In this document: in pieces, positions 34,595-43,269 of the stretch
Numbering within the stretch: the first letter of the stretch is position 1
Layout: each line of letters opens with the position of its first letter
Assembly: GCF_014646895.1 (NCBI RefSeq)
Contig: NZ_BMOD01000007.1
Location: 155,190-219,189, forward strand
Reading direction: 5' to 3'
Origin: Deinococcus roseus
GTDB lineage: Bacteria; Deinococcota; Deinococci; Deinococcales; Deinococcaceae
DNA length: 64,000 bases
Position numbers and translations under genes: made by a program
Notes under the pieces: model-generated
Database searches by the model: none
What the model was told of the DNA's origin: nothing
Seen by the model: the letters and a program-made list of their open reading frames with translations, nothing else

Positions 34595-36162
34595 ATCCCG
34601 CTCATTACCGTTCACGTCTGGTGGCCCGCGCAGTGTGGGTGTACACCATTCTGATTGCGTTTTCGCTGGTGGTGCTGGGGCCGTTTTTGCTGGGCACCCT
34701 GACCAGTTTCAAGGACAACCCGCTGGAATACCCACCCACCCTGAGTCTGCCCAAACTGGACCCCGGCAACATGGGGGCCGCTTACCGCCTGGGCGTGGCC
34801 GGAGGTGGAGGGGGATTCTTTGGGGAACTCCAGCCTGGTGCAGAAGTGCCTTTTGAAGTGAGCATCTTCACGCCAGCAGGTCAGGACGTTGTGCCACCCG
34901 TGGTGCAGGTGCTGAGGTTGCAACCCGGTGCAGGCATCGGGGCAGTGCGGGATCCGGTTTACGCAGCAGATTTTGCCACCGTCCAGGATCTGAAGGCAGG
35001 CCAGACTGTTTCTGCACAGAGACCAGACCGGGAAGGCAAGCTGCAGGACGGCACCATCACCCGCTACACCCTGAAGGTGGTTTATCCCCACCTGACCCAG
35101 CAACAGGGTGAAAAGGTGAGGGCCAGAACCCCAAAAACCTTCACCGAAGACCTGGAAGCTGTGGTGGGTGGGCAGGTCGTGAAAGTCAATCTGGACACCC
35201 CAGAGGCCCAGCAGCAGCGCACCAACGTCCCTGCAGACACTGTGGTGTCCCTGATCAAAAAAGACGGGCAGTATTACCTGGATGGTCCCATCATCCTGGA
35301 CCGCACCCCACTGAACGTGGAACTGGACCGGGGCCAGCAACTCACCGACTCCACCCTGCCCCCCACCAAAGTGGAGCGGTTCGGACGGGCGAACTTCTTC
35401 AACAACATCACCCCTGGCATCATGGGGTTCACCTTCAACAATTACCTCAGGGCCTTCCGGGAATCGGTGGATCTGGAAACGGGCAACTCCATATTTCTGC
35501 GCTGGGTGGGAAACAGCTTCCTGATTGCCATCGTGAAGGTGCTGACCAGCATTGCCTTCGCCTCGATGGCAGGGTACGCCTTTGCCAGACTGCAATTCCC
35601 TGGAAAAAACCTGCTGTTCGTGCTGGTGCTGTTCACCATGATGGTGCCCATGCAGGTCACTTTTTTAAGCAACTTCCTGCTGCTGCGCGATGGTCTGTGG
35701 GGCCTGTCAAAACTCTTTGGTCTGCCCAACTTCTTCAACCCCTGGGGCCTGATTGTCAGCGGTCTGGTGGGCAGTGCGCAGGTGTTCCTGATGAAGCAGT
35801 TCTTTGAGAGCCTGCCCAGGGAACTGGATGAAGCTGCCGCGATTGACGGAGCAAGTGCCTTCCAGAGCTTCTGGTACGTGACGTTGCCCCAGACCCTGCC
35901 CGCCATTGCCACCCTGGCGATCACCACTTTTCAGGGGTCCTGGAATGATTTTTTCTGGCCCTCGGTGGTGGTGCAGAACCCGGCCAGCAATTTGACTTTG
36001 CCCGTGGGCCTCGCCAACTTCCGGCAGGCTTACGCAGGCCAGGGGGATTACGGCCTGATTCTGGCCGGAGCTGTGATCAGTGCCATTCCCATCATCCTGC
36101 TGTTCCTGTTCTTCCAGCGTTACTTTGTGGAAAGTTCTGTGGGCAGTGCCGTCAAAGGCTGA
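34591..36162 (+). CDS. ABC sugar permease, MalG-like, with large extracytoplasmic insertion
   Basis: The 523-residue protein starts with a membrane helix (about 12-35). It has the MalG-type core only from about residue 295 to 520, including the EAA motif PRELDEAAAIDGASAFQSFW. Between them lie some 240 residues of soluble, beta-rich sequence (VPFEVSIFTPAGQDVVPP, ITRYTLKVVYPHLTQQQGEK, DGQYYLDGPIILDRTP), which topology places outside the membrane. Usual MalG proteins are about 280 residues. The insertion may dock the binding protein or sugar. It overlaps the upstream permease stop by four bases. Confidence 0.88.
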   Translation: MNPAHYRSRLVARAVWVYTILIAFSLVVLGPFLLGTLTSFKDNPLEYPPTLSLPKLDPGNMGAAYRLGVAGGGGGFFGELQPGAEVPFEVSIFTPAGQDVVPPVVQVLRLQPGAGIGAVRDPVYAADFATVQDLKAGQTVSAQRPDREGKLQDGTITRYTLKVVYPHLTQQQGEKVRARTPKTFTEDLEAVVGGQVVKVNLDTPEAQQQRTNVPADTVVSLIKKDGQYYLDGPIILDRTPLNVELDRGQQLTDSTLPPTKVERFGRANFFNNITPGIMGFTFNNYLRAFRESVDLETGNSIFLRWVGNSFLIAIVKVLTSIAFASMAGYAFARLQFPGKNLLFVLVLFTMMVPMQVTFLSNFLLLRDGLWGLSKLFGLPNFFNPWGLIVSGLVGSAQVFLMKQFFESLPRELDEAAAIDGASAFQSFWYVTLPQTLPAIATLAITTFQGSWNDFFWPSVVVQNPASNLTLPVGLANFRQAYAGQGDYGLILAGAVISAIPIILLFLFFQRYFVESSVGSAVKG

Positions 36163-36201
36163 CCGCAGCTTTGTAACCTCTCCCGAGAAAGGGTCAAGAC
36201 C

Positions 36202-38073
36202 TTGAAATACCGTGCTGTTTTGAAAGAAAACGAACTTTACTGGGTGGGGGATGATGAATTCCGCATTCAATCCGGCGAGAGTGGCCTGTACCGCAGGGAC
36301 ACCCGCTTCCTCAGCGAATACCGCTGGGAACTGGATGGTGCGCCCCTCAACACCCTGATGCAACACCTCGCCTACCCCTTTGAACTGCATCAGGTCTCCT
36401 CGAATGATGACCTGGGTTACCTGATGAAACTGGGGGTGGAACGCACCCTGATGCTGCACAAAAACGGAGTGCAGGACACGCTGAATGTGCAGTCTTATCA
36501 GGACGCGTCTTACCAGATTCGCCTGAAAGTGAATGCAGATTTCTCGGACATGTTTCAGGTGCGGGGATATGGCGGATGGGAACGCAGCGTGCAGGCAGAG
36601 GCCACCCAGACCGGGGTGCGTTTCCGTTATGCAGGGCAGGACGGCGTCACGCGCCACACCGAAATTTCCTGCGATCCTGCTGCCGTGTGGGATGGCGAAG
36701 CACTGAACTGGCAGGCACGGGGAAACACTGAAATCCAGATCCAGATTCATGCCCTGCTGGACGGAGAAAGCGCGCAGGAAATGGACTTTGCTGCACTCCG
36801 CTCAGAGTACGACCAGCACTGGCAACCAAAAGTCACCCTGCAGAACGAAAAAGACCAGGAAGTGCTGTTCCGGGGGGTGCAGGATTTCCGGTCTCTGCTT
36901 TTTGAAACCCGATCCGGGATCTTTCCTGCAGCAGGGATTCCCTGGTTTGTGGCCCCTTTCGGGCGGGATTCGCTGATCATCGGGCACATGACGGTCAGGG
37001 ATTACCCGGAGATCTCAAAAGGCATCCTGAAGTACCTGGCAGACCACCAGGGCCAGAAACTGGATGCAGAAACCCTGGAAGAACCCGGCAAAATCCTGCA
37101 CGAGGAGCGCATCGGGGAATTCACGCGAACTGGAAACACCCCCCACCGCCCTTATTACGGGACCGTGGATGCCACCCCTCTTTTTGTGTGGCTGTGTGGG
37201 GAGTACCTGAAAACCACAGGAGATCAGGCTTTCATTGCAGACCTCTTGCCTGGGATTGAAGCCGCCCTGCACTGGATGCAGCACGATGCCGACCCGGACG
37301 GGGACGGTTTTCTGGAGTACATCCCCCACCCGGTTGGAGGCATCAAAAACCAGGTCTGGAAGGACTCTGGAGACAGCGTGTTCTTCGAGGACGGTGAGGA
37401 ACCCGATCCGGAAAAACCCATCGCCATTGTGGAAGTGCAGGGCTATGCTTACGCAGCCTACCGTGCTGCAGAGCAGATTTATGCAGCACTGGGAAACACC
37501 GCGCAGGCCCAGGTGTACCGTGCCCTCGCACATGATTTGCAGCAGAAGTTCCAGCAGCATTTCTACTGGCCCGAGGCGAATTACTATGTGCACGGTCTGG
37601 ATGGAGACAAGAAACCCATGAAGGTGCTGGTCAGCAATGCTGCCCACACCCTCTGGACGGGCATCATCCCCGAGCAGTACGCCATCGAGGTGGCCCGCAC
37701 GGTGTTCAATTCGGGGCTGTGGAGTGGGTGGGGCATCCGCACCCTGGCAGAAGGCAGCGTGCGGTACAACCCGGTGTCCTATCACAACGGCAGTGTGTGG
37801 CCCCACGACACCGCACTGGCCGCACTGGGAATGTGGAATTACGGTTTAAAACAGGAAGCCCACCAGATCACCCGCGCTTTGTTCGATGCTGCACTGCAGG
37901 CCCAGGACCGCAGGCTGTCAGAGCTTTTTGCAGGGTACACCCGCAAGAATGCACCACCTGTTCCCTTCCCTGCTGCCTGCCATCCGCAGGGCTGGGACGC
38001 AGTGATTCCGCTGGCCCTGAGGCACATTCTGGAGCATTCAGGGCGCACATTGGAAGAAATCACCAGGGTGTGA
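36202..38073 (+). CDS. Glycogen-debranching-type amylo-alpha-1,6-glucosidase
   Basis: The 623-residue protein has an N-terminal beta domain (about 1-190: YRRDTRFLSEYRWELDG, typical of the GDE N-terminal family). A catalytic (alpha/alpha)6 barrel follows (about 210-610) with IPWFVAPFGRDSLI, NQVWKDSGDSV, VEVQGYAYAAYRAAEQIYAA and VSYHNGSVWPHDTALAA. It has no signal peptide, so it probably breaks down imported branched or short alpha-glucans in the cytoplasm. The start is TTG with AAAGGG upstream, 39 bases after the permease. As the last gene of the LacI-controlled operon it defines the likely substrate class. Confidence 0.86.
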   Translation: MKYRAVLKENELYWVGDDEFRIQSGESGLYRRDTRFLSEYRWELDGAPLNTLMQHLAYPFELHQVSSNDDLGYLMKLGVERTLMLHKNGVQDTLNVQSYQDASYQIRLKVNADFSDMFQVRGYGGWERSVQAEATQTGVRFRYAGQDGVTRHTEISCDPAAVWDGEALNWQARGNTEIQIQIHALLDGESAQEMDFAALRSEYDQHWQPKVTLQNEKDQEVLFRGVQDFRSLLFETRSGIFPAAGIPWFVAPFGRDSLIIGHMTVRDYPEISKGILKYLADHQGQKLDAETLEEPGKILHEERIGEFTRTGNTPHRPYYGTVDATPLFVWLCGEYLKTTGDQAFIADLLPGIEAALHWMQHDADPDGDGFLEYIPHPVGGIKNQVWKDSGDSVFFEDGEEPDPEKPIAIVEVQGYAYAAYRAAEQIYAALGNTAQAQVYRALAHDLQQKFQQHFYWPEANYYVHGLDGDKKPMKVLVSNAAHTLWTGIIPEQYAIEVARTVFNSGLWSGWGIRTLAEGSVRYNPVSYHNGSVWPHDTALAALGMWNYGLKQEAHQITRALFDAALQAQDRRLSELFAGYTRKNAPPVPFPAACHPQGWDAVIPLALRHILEHSGRTLEEITRV

Positions 38074-38117
38074 TGTGAGCCATTTCACTGAATAAACACA
38101 GCAGGGTTTGATGTTGA

Positions 38118-38147
38118 GGGGCAGGGAGGAATTTCCTGCTCCTTTTT
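38118..38147 (+). terminator. Terminator of the LacI-controlled sugar operon
   Basis: GGGGCAGG pairs with CCTGCTCC (one G-T) around a nine-base loop, then five T. The remainder of the 300-base gap 38074-38373 is AT-rich and shows no gene. Confidence 0.8.
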
Positions 38148-38373
38148 CTGTTTTGAGAACAATTGATTTTCGATATAAAACCATCAGATGGCCCCTTTGA
38201 CAGTCCTGAAAGTCACACTGTTCAAAGGCAACGCACGGATCACAGGTGATTTTTTATCTTCATCATCCATAAAATTGTGAACAAGCACGTACAAAAAAAC
38301 CAATGCAACACCATGGAAGAACAATCATAGATGTCACCAGCACATCCAGGTAAATTCACTCACATATTACTCT

Positions 38374-39045
38374 TCAATAATATGTGATTTTACGCGTGAA
38401 AAGCAAATCAGACGGAGAATAGCTCTCAATCCAGTTGTCATAAGAATCAATTTTATATTTGTAGGTGTATTCAGAAGATTTTCCATCTTTCACCGATACC
38501 AGATTTTCATAGGCATCGTAAGTTTGCAGAATATCATAAGATCCATCAGATGCAGTCTCACGCGAGGAAACAAGAGCATTATTTTTATAGAAAAATGTAG
38601 TGATTTTATGTATTTCTCGCATTTCTTCGGACTGATGGTAGTTTTCAATTTTTATTGGCATACCATCTCTATCATATGAATATATTTCAATAATTGTTGG
38701 TTGTTTTTTATGGTCAAGCCAGTCAGATTCAAACAACAAACCATTTTTAAATGTTTCTCGCACCAGACTTCCATCTTGAAAGCCGTCTGGGCGCTCAAAC
38801 ACCATTGTATCCCCCGCGTTGCTGACCAGCTTCCGATCTTTTAAACTTCCTTGCTCAATTCCATAAACATTGAAATTGAAGGTGAAGCATTGGCCGCCTT
38901 TTTGACATAAAGTCATGGTTTTTACTTTTCCATGCAATCTAAAGCTCTTCCAGGAAGTGGATCCTAGACTTTCAAAATTTGTAGATGATTTCTGGCACGA
39001 AGCCAGGCTCATGAGCAAAATCCCCATCATCAATATTTTTCCCAT
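38374..39045 (-). CDS. AT-rich lipoprotein of unknown function with YD-like repeats
   Basis: The 223-residue product begins MGKILMMGILLMSLASC, a clear lipoprotein signal (LASC). The mature part has several tyrosine-aspartate motifs (IYSYDRDGMPIKIENY, QTYDAYENLVSVKD, YKIDSYDNWIES) that resemble single YD/RHS-like strands. Base composition is much richer in A and T than neighbours, which suggests acquisition from elsewhere. A TATCAT box ends six bases before the ATG, so it may be leaderless. It resembles the secreted protein at 53369 in its repeats and ending. Confidence 0.68.
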   Translation of the reverse strand: MGKILMMGILLMSLASCQKSSTNFESLGSTSWKSFRLHGKVKTMTLCQKGGQCFTFNFNVYGIEQGSLKDRKLVSNAGDTMVFERPDGFQDGSLVRETFKNGLLFESDWLDHKKQPTIIEIYSYDRDGMPIKIENYHQSEEMREIHKITTFFYKNNALVSSRETASDGSYDILQTYDAYENLVSVKDGKSSEYTYKYKIDSYDNWIESYSPSDLLFTRKITYY

Positions 39046-39323
39046 GTGATCATGATACACGAGAATTTTCATTTGCGAAGAGCAGAGAATCCTGGGACAG
39101 ATCAAAAATTGATCTGTTCTGTGTTACAGGGGTTGCTTGTGCTTCTGCTCCCCGCAATCCAAATTTCCAGCTTCATTCCAATACACATGAGTGCCTCCCC
39201 CTGGCTTTCTTCCTGTTGGAGGGCAATTTCCAGCCTCACACAGAATCCTTGAAGGCTGCTCGGTCCCTCAGGGTCAAACCAGCAACATCCTGCAACCTTC
39301 CCAGTTCTCTCTTCATGAAGACC

Positions 39324-39361
39324 AATATTCCTTGACAGGAATATTCCTGATATGGCATACT
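39324..39361 (+). promoter_or_regulatory. Promoter with palindromic operator of the second ArsR-SRPBCC operon
   Basis: A consensus TTGACA (39332-39337) sits exactly in the loop of a perfect inverted repeat, AATATTCC at 39324-39331 and GGAATATT at 39338-39345. A -10 candidate CATACT (39356-39361) lies 18 bases downstream. ArsR binding here would cover the -35 box. Confidence 0.78.
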
Positions 39362-39405
39362 ATAGTCATCAAAGAACAAACACCACCGGGAAAGGAGGTG
39401 TTCCC

Positions 39406-39783
39406 ATCAACGCCCTCACCTTCAACGCCCTGGCCGAAGAGCACCGCTTGCAAATCGTTGAGTTGCTGATCCAGCAACCCCTCACCGTCGGAGAAATTGC
39501 CACCAGGTTGCAGATCCGGCAACCCCAGGCCTCCAAGCACCTGCGCGTTCTGACCGACGCTGGACTCATCGAAGTGCAGGCCGTGGCCAACCGCCGCATC
39601 TGCACCCTGCGCGCCCAGCCTTTTCAGGAGCTGGACGGCTGGCTGCACCGCTACCGCCAGCTCTGGGAAGAACGCTACGACAAACTGGAAGATTACCTGC
39701 AGCAGTTGCAAAAAGAAACCCCAGAACCAGAAAAGCCCCAGATTCCCCCATCCACAGACCCGCAAGACAAACCCCAGAACTGA
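39406..39783 (+). CDS. ArsR-family repressor, probable ATC start codon
   Basis: The product (about 125 residues from 39406) has the ArsR winged helix: LTFNALAEEHRLQIVELLIQ, TRLQIRQPQASKHLRVLTDA and the wing VANRRICTLRAQPF, then a proline-rich tail. An ATG in frame at 39352 lies inside the promoter, upstream of the expected transcript start. A perfect ribosome site AAAGGAGGTG (39391-39400) sits at optimal distance from ATC at 39406, where relatives begin with Met-Asn-Ala-Leu. The start therefore appears to be a rare ATC. It precedes an SRPBCC partner gene. Confidence 0.85.
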   Translation: MNALTFNALAEEHRLQIVELLIQQPLTVGEIATRLQIRQPQASKHLRVLTDAGLIEVQAVANRRICTLRAQPFQELDGWLHRYRQLWEERYDKLEDYLQQLQKETPEPEKPQIPPSTDPQDKPQN

Positions 39784-39807
39784 TTCACACCCCAAGGAGG
39801 CACCACC

Positions 39808-40347
39808 ATGACCCAGACCACCGTTCAATCTGTCAACCCTGCCATCACATCCAGCATCGAATCCGGCAAAGTGCTCGTTCTGGAGCGCACCTTCAAAGCC
39901 CTCCGTGCCCTGGTCTTCGAGGCCTTCTCCAGAGCCGAACACCTCAGCAAGTGGTGGGCTCCAAAAGGCTGGGAAGTCCCTTACTGCACCGTGGATTTCC
40001 GTGAGGGGGGCAAATGGCACTACTGCATGAAGTGCGTGGACCCCAACCAGGGCCAGTTCTACGGCATGGAATCCTGGGGTCTGGGCATCTACAAGGAGAT
40101 TGACGCTCCAGAGCGCCTTGTGTACACCGATTATTTCTCCGATGCAGAAGGCAAGGTCAACGAGAACATGCCCACCACACTCTCCACCGTGGTCTTCGAG
40201 GAGGTTGATGGGGGCACAAGGCTCATCACCCGCGCAGCCTACGACACCGAAGAAGCCCTGAAAACCGTGCTGGACATGGGCATGCTGCAGGGCGTGTCTG
40301 ACACCTGGGACCGCCTGGACGAGCACCTGCAGGAGCTGCAAAAGTAA
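39808..40347 (+). CDS. SRPBCC/AHSA1-family protein
   Basis: The 179-residue protein carries the AHSA1 pattern: VLERTFKALRALVFEAFSRA, EHLSKWWAPKGWEVPYCTVD, DFREGGKWHYCMKC and a C-terminal helix ending RLDEHLQELQK. It follows the ArsR repressor by 24 bases with AAGGAGG before the ATG, repeating the gene order of 10231-10988. The ligand is unknown. Confidence 0.9.
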   Translation: MTQTTVQSVNPAITSSIESGKVLVLERTFKALRALVFEAFSRAEHLSKWWAPKGWEVPYCTVDFREGGKWHYCMKCVDPNQGQFYGMESWGLGIYKEIDAPERLVYTDYFSDAEGKVNENMPTTLSTVVFEEVDGGTRLITRAAYDTEEALKTVLDMGMLQGVSDTWDRLDEHLQELQK

Positions 40348-40361
40348 AACCCTCGACCCGG

Positions 40362-40390
40362 AAAAAGAGCCTGAATTTCAGGCTCTTTTT
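40362..40390. terminator. Bidirectional terminator
   Basis: AAAAAGAGCCTGA pairs perfectly with TCAGGCTCTTTTT (13 bp) between converging genes, with A and T runs on both sides. Confidence 0.93.
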
Positions 40391-40402
40391 CATGTGCGGC
40401 TG

Positions 40403-41191
40403 TCAATCTTTCAGAAAGTCCTGCAAGGCCACTTTCAACACGGGAGACTGCAAAACCTCATGGTGGGCAGCACTGGGAAGGATCAGCAGACGGTGAGGGC
40501 TCTTGCCAGAACCATCCGGGTTGGCACTGCGTTTTCCTCCGCCCAGCAGTGCAAAAAATTCTGCTGCATGCGCTGGGGGGAACATGTCTGCATCGCCAGA
40601 AACCAGCAGCACCTGGCTCTGGAGGGCTTTAACCTCTTCGGTCCAGTCAAAATCTGCTCCCATGGCCTCTCCAAGGCGGGTGACCAGTTGTGGCCAGTCC
40701 TCGGGACGGGGGGCCAGTGCGGTGTAGAGGCGGTGAGGAGGGCTGCCCATCAGCCCTTTCGCCACTTGTGGCCCCAGATGTTTCAGACCAGCCGCGATTT
40801 CTGGATGCCGCCCACTGCTCTTGAATGGGAAAGACATGACGGCCATTTTGCGCACCCTCTCAGGATGCTGAATGGCCAGACGGAGGGCCACACCGCCTCC
40901 CATGGAGTACCCGACCACATCCACTTCTGGGAAGTTCAAGTGGTCCAGCAGGGCAGCAATGTCGTCTGCCAGGGTTTCCAGGCGCATGGTGCGGTCCATG
41001 TCTGCAGTGCGACCATGGGCCTGCAAATCCACCAGAATGATGGTTCTGGGGGCCAGCACATCACGCAGGCCTTCCATGGAGGTTCCTGCTTCCATGGCTC
41101 CATGCAGCAAGACCACGGGAGGATGCTGGTTCCGAGAAGAGGGGTGGATGTCGTAATGCAGCTGCAATCCGTTTAATTCTGCGTAAGGCAC
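40403..41191 (-). CDS. Alpha/beta-fold hydrolase
   Basis: The 262-residue protein has the hydrolase fold markers: oxyanion loop VVLLHGAMEAG, nucleophile elbow VVGYSMGGGVAL, acid region LLVSGDADMFPP and catalytic His in LPSAAHHEVL. DLQAHGRTADMD matches the conserved strand-4 loop. No signal peptide. The substrate (ester, lactone or other) cannot be told from sequence. It stands alone and ends at the bidirectional terminator. Confidence 0.87.
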   Translation of the reverse strand: MPYAELNGLQLHYDIHPSSRNQHPPVVLLHGAMEAGTSMEGLRDVLAPRTIILVDLQAHGRTADMDRTMRLETLADDIAALLDHLNFPEVDVVGYSMGGGVALRLAIQHPERVRKMAVMSFPFKSSGRHPEIAAGLKHLGPQVAKGLMGSPPHRLYTALAPRPEDWPQLVTRLGEAMGADFDWTEEVKALQSQVLLVSGDADMFPPAHAAEFFALLGGGKRSANPDGSGKSPHRLLILPSAAHHEVLQSPVLKVALQDFLKD

Positions 41192-41219
41192 AGATGCTCC
41201 TGTTGTGTGGAAAAGAAAG

Positions 41220-41720
41220 TCATTGCTTTTTCAGGGGCTGCACCAGCGTGGTGTGCCAGTCTTGCGGGGTGTTTGTGGATTCCTCTGCTGGGTCTTTTGT
41301 GAGGTCCATCCAGTGGTAGATTTCCCAGATGGCTCCCTCTGGTTCATGGCTGGAAGATTTCATGGCCTGATGCAAACGGCGGTAGGCTTCGCCCAGTTTC
41401 TGGTGTGGCCCGACATGCTCTGTGACCAGGGCTGGACCTTCTGGCAGGTGCCCGGCCTGAATTTCCGCGGAAGCGGGTGCATCTTGCTGGAGGGGCACCC
41501 CCACCTCCACATCGGTGTGCTCTTTTTCAAAAGTGTGGTACCGGACAAAAGGGGGGCCAGCAGCCACAATCTGCTGCGCTTTCAGGTGGTCATGCAGAAG
41601 CTGAAAACATTCACCGTGGCTGGTGGAGATGTCTGCAATGGGGATCTTTCTGTGGATGCTGAGGGTGGGTTGCTGCTGAAGTTGAACCAGCACAGGGGTT
41701 TCGGGCGGGGTTTCAGACAT
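41220..41720 (-). CDS. GyrI-like/AraC effector-binding-domain protein
   Basis: The 166-residue protein starts at ATG 41720 with AAAGGAG upstream. The sequence runs IPIADISTSHGECFQLLHDH, GPPFVRYHTFEKEHTDVEVG, HVGPHQKLGEAYRRLHQAM and ends with IWEIYHWMDLTKDP. This order of strands and helices matches the stand-alone GyrI-like small-molecule-binding fold that is also found behind AraC and MerR DNA-binding domains. No HTH is present. Ligand unknown. Confidence 0.75.
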   Translation of the reverse strand: MSETPPETPVLVQLQQQPTLSIHRKIPIADISTSHGECFQLLHDHLKAQQIVAAGPPFVRYHTFEKEHTDVEVGVPLQQDAPASAEIQAGHLPEGPALVTEHVGPHQKLGEAYRRLHQAMKSSSHEPEGAIWEIYHWMDLTKDPAEESTNTPQDWHTTLVQPLKKQ

Positions 41721-41748
41721 GGGAAGGCTCCTTTTTGAGGCATATTTT

Positions 41749-41832
41749 AGAGCCTTTGACAAAAGAATAAGAGGTTTGCTCTCTGAGGGGTGCTTTTTGA
41801 AATGGAAGGATTCTGGTGAATCCTTCCATTTC
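41749..41832. repeat. Dispersed intergenic repeat, copy A, with 15-bp hairpin
   Basis: The first 26 bases (41749-41774) match 50115-50140 at 24 positions. The element ends in a perfect hairpin, 41799-41813 with 41818-41832, four-base loop. It lies just upstream of the GyrI-like gene on its non-coding side. Confidence 0.75.
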
Positions 41833-41973
41833 ACTGATCAACGCAGAATCTGGGCTCTTGAACATGGGAACAATGCCCAATCGCGCTCTTCAAGCTGCTT
41901 TGTTTGCGCAGCAACCTCAGTACCCGACAATTTGATTGAGACATAAAAAAGCCAGACTGGTACAGGTAACTGC

Positions 41974-42395
41974 TCAGCACGAGAATTGAGGGAGCAAAAG
42001 ACGCCCCTGGAAGATGCTGGTCAATCCCTCGAAAACCTTTAAGCCCTGCTTGCGAAGGGTCGACAGGCAGCTGCGAATCCTGCAGAACCCCTCCCCACCC
42101 CCCTCAGAACGAAACCCCCATACACCTTGCGTTTCACACACATCATCCGAAGGTCCCTTTCCGTTTGATTGTTGTCAAACGGCATCTGGGGCTCGTCCAG
42201 AAATCTCAGCACCGCCACCTGGTATTTTTGTAGTCTCAGGGCTAGATTGCGCCCTGCACTCTGTTTCACTCGACCCTTTTGACCTTTCAAGTTTTCGTTC
42301 GGAGGATTGAGGTCAGACCTTGCTCCACCAGGGATTCAAACACCTCTTTGAACAGTTGGGACAGGGTTCTTCCACGGTCCTTCTACTGTAACAGT
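41974..42395 (-). pseudogene. Remnant of an IS66-family transposase (C-terminal part)
   Basis: Read on the minus strand, successive frames give LSQLFKEVFESLVEQG, GRNLALRLQKYQVAVLRFL, MPFDNNQTERDLRM and KVYGGF. After one missing G near 42115-42120 the reading continues with FRSEGGGEGFCRIRSCLSTL, RKQGLKVFEGLTSIFQGR and a stop at 41974. DNNQAERDLRM and FCRIRSYLSTLRKQG are hallmark IS66 transposase segments. Two frameshifts and loss of the N-terminal two-thirds show that it is dead. No intact inverted repeats were seen. Confidence 0.88.
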
Positions 42396-42550
42396 TTTCG
42401 AAATTCAATCCCCCTGCTGAGCTGTTACGAGCCATCAATCAATGGGGGTGTATGGATTTTTGCGTTATTTTCCCATGAAAGTCCCTCCAGTAGCCGGTTT
42501 CTGTCGATTTCTCTTCAGGTTAGGCCATTTTTGGAAGTCTTCCTTGCCGC
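42396..42550. other. Junction between IS66 remnant and broken hydrolase
   Basis: I see no gene in this stretch. It presumably holds decayed IS sequence and the break point inside the serine hydrolase gene. Confidence 0.4.
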
Positions 42551-43172
42551 ATTACCGGTGCCGGGGGCCTGAATTCCACTGCACCCGAACTGGCCCGCTG
42601 GTTGCCAGCCGTGTTTGAAGGTTCCCTGCTCTCAAAAGAGAGCAAAAAAGCCCTCTCCACCCCGCAGGTTCTTGCATACCACGACCAGCCGTACAGCTAC
42701 GGTCTCACCGTGGGCCAGGATGAGGGGAAACCTCTGATCCAGCACGGAGGTTCGGTCAGTGGTTTTCAGTCCAGCATGATGTATTTCCCCGAGCAGAAAC
42801 TCAGTGTGGTGGTGCTGGGCAACGTGGGATATTTCCCTGCAGATGAACTGGCCCTGAATCTGGCCCATGCCGCTCTGGGAGAAGCAGTGACCCTGCCAGC
42901 AGTGCGCCCTTCCCTCACCCTGACCCCCGAACAATTCAAAAAAACAGAAGGCACTACCAGCTTGAGGGAACAGAATTCAGCTTCATCATCCAGCAGGAAA
43001 ACGGAAACCTCTCCCTGTTGCCCACCGGAGGCACCCCCTCTACCTGCAGGCCGCAAGCCCTGACCACCTGTATCTGGCTGTTGGAGACGCCGAGGTGGTA
43101 TTCCTGCCAGACGGCACCTTGCAATTCATTCAGCCAGGAATGGTGCTGCAGGGCAAACGCCTGAATCCCTGA
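42551..43172 (+). pseudogene. 5'-truncated, frameshifted serine hydrolase (class C beta-lactamase fold)
   Basis: The reading starts abruptly with ITGAGGLNSTAPELARWL and continues through YGLTVGQDEGKP, IQHGGSVSGFQSSMMYFP (HxG motif region) and VVVLGNVGYFP. Near 42950 the frame changes to YQLEGTEFSFIIQQENGN. Near 43040 it changes again to YLQAASPDHLYLAVGDAEVV and ends at 43172. The N-terminal half with the SxxK and YxN motifs is missing, presumably lost with the IS66 insertion next to it. Two frameshifts confirm decay. Confidence 0.85.
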
Positions 43173-43198
43173 ATTCCATCCTCAAACCTGCTCCCGAA

Positions 43199-43232
43199 AA
43201 CCAGCCTGAATTTACTTCAGGACTGGTTTTTT
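43199..43232 (+). terminator. Terminator after the serine hydrolase pseudogene
   Basis: AACCAG-CCTGAA pairs with TTCAGG-A-CTGGTT, followed by T. Confidence 0.85.
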
Positions 43233-43269
43233 CATTCGCTGCAGTTGTACGTTAGACTGAAAACAACCC

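Noticed and set aside
39352..39405. ATG at 39352 as the start of the second ArsR gene
   Set aside because: It lies between the -35 and -10 boxes, lacks a ribosome site, and would add 18 residues not expected in the family.
41974..42395. An intact IS66 element
   Set aside because: Only the C-terminal third of the transposase remains, with frameshifts, and neither the accessory genes nor terminal repeats were seen.
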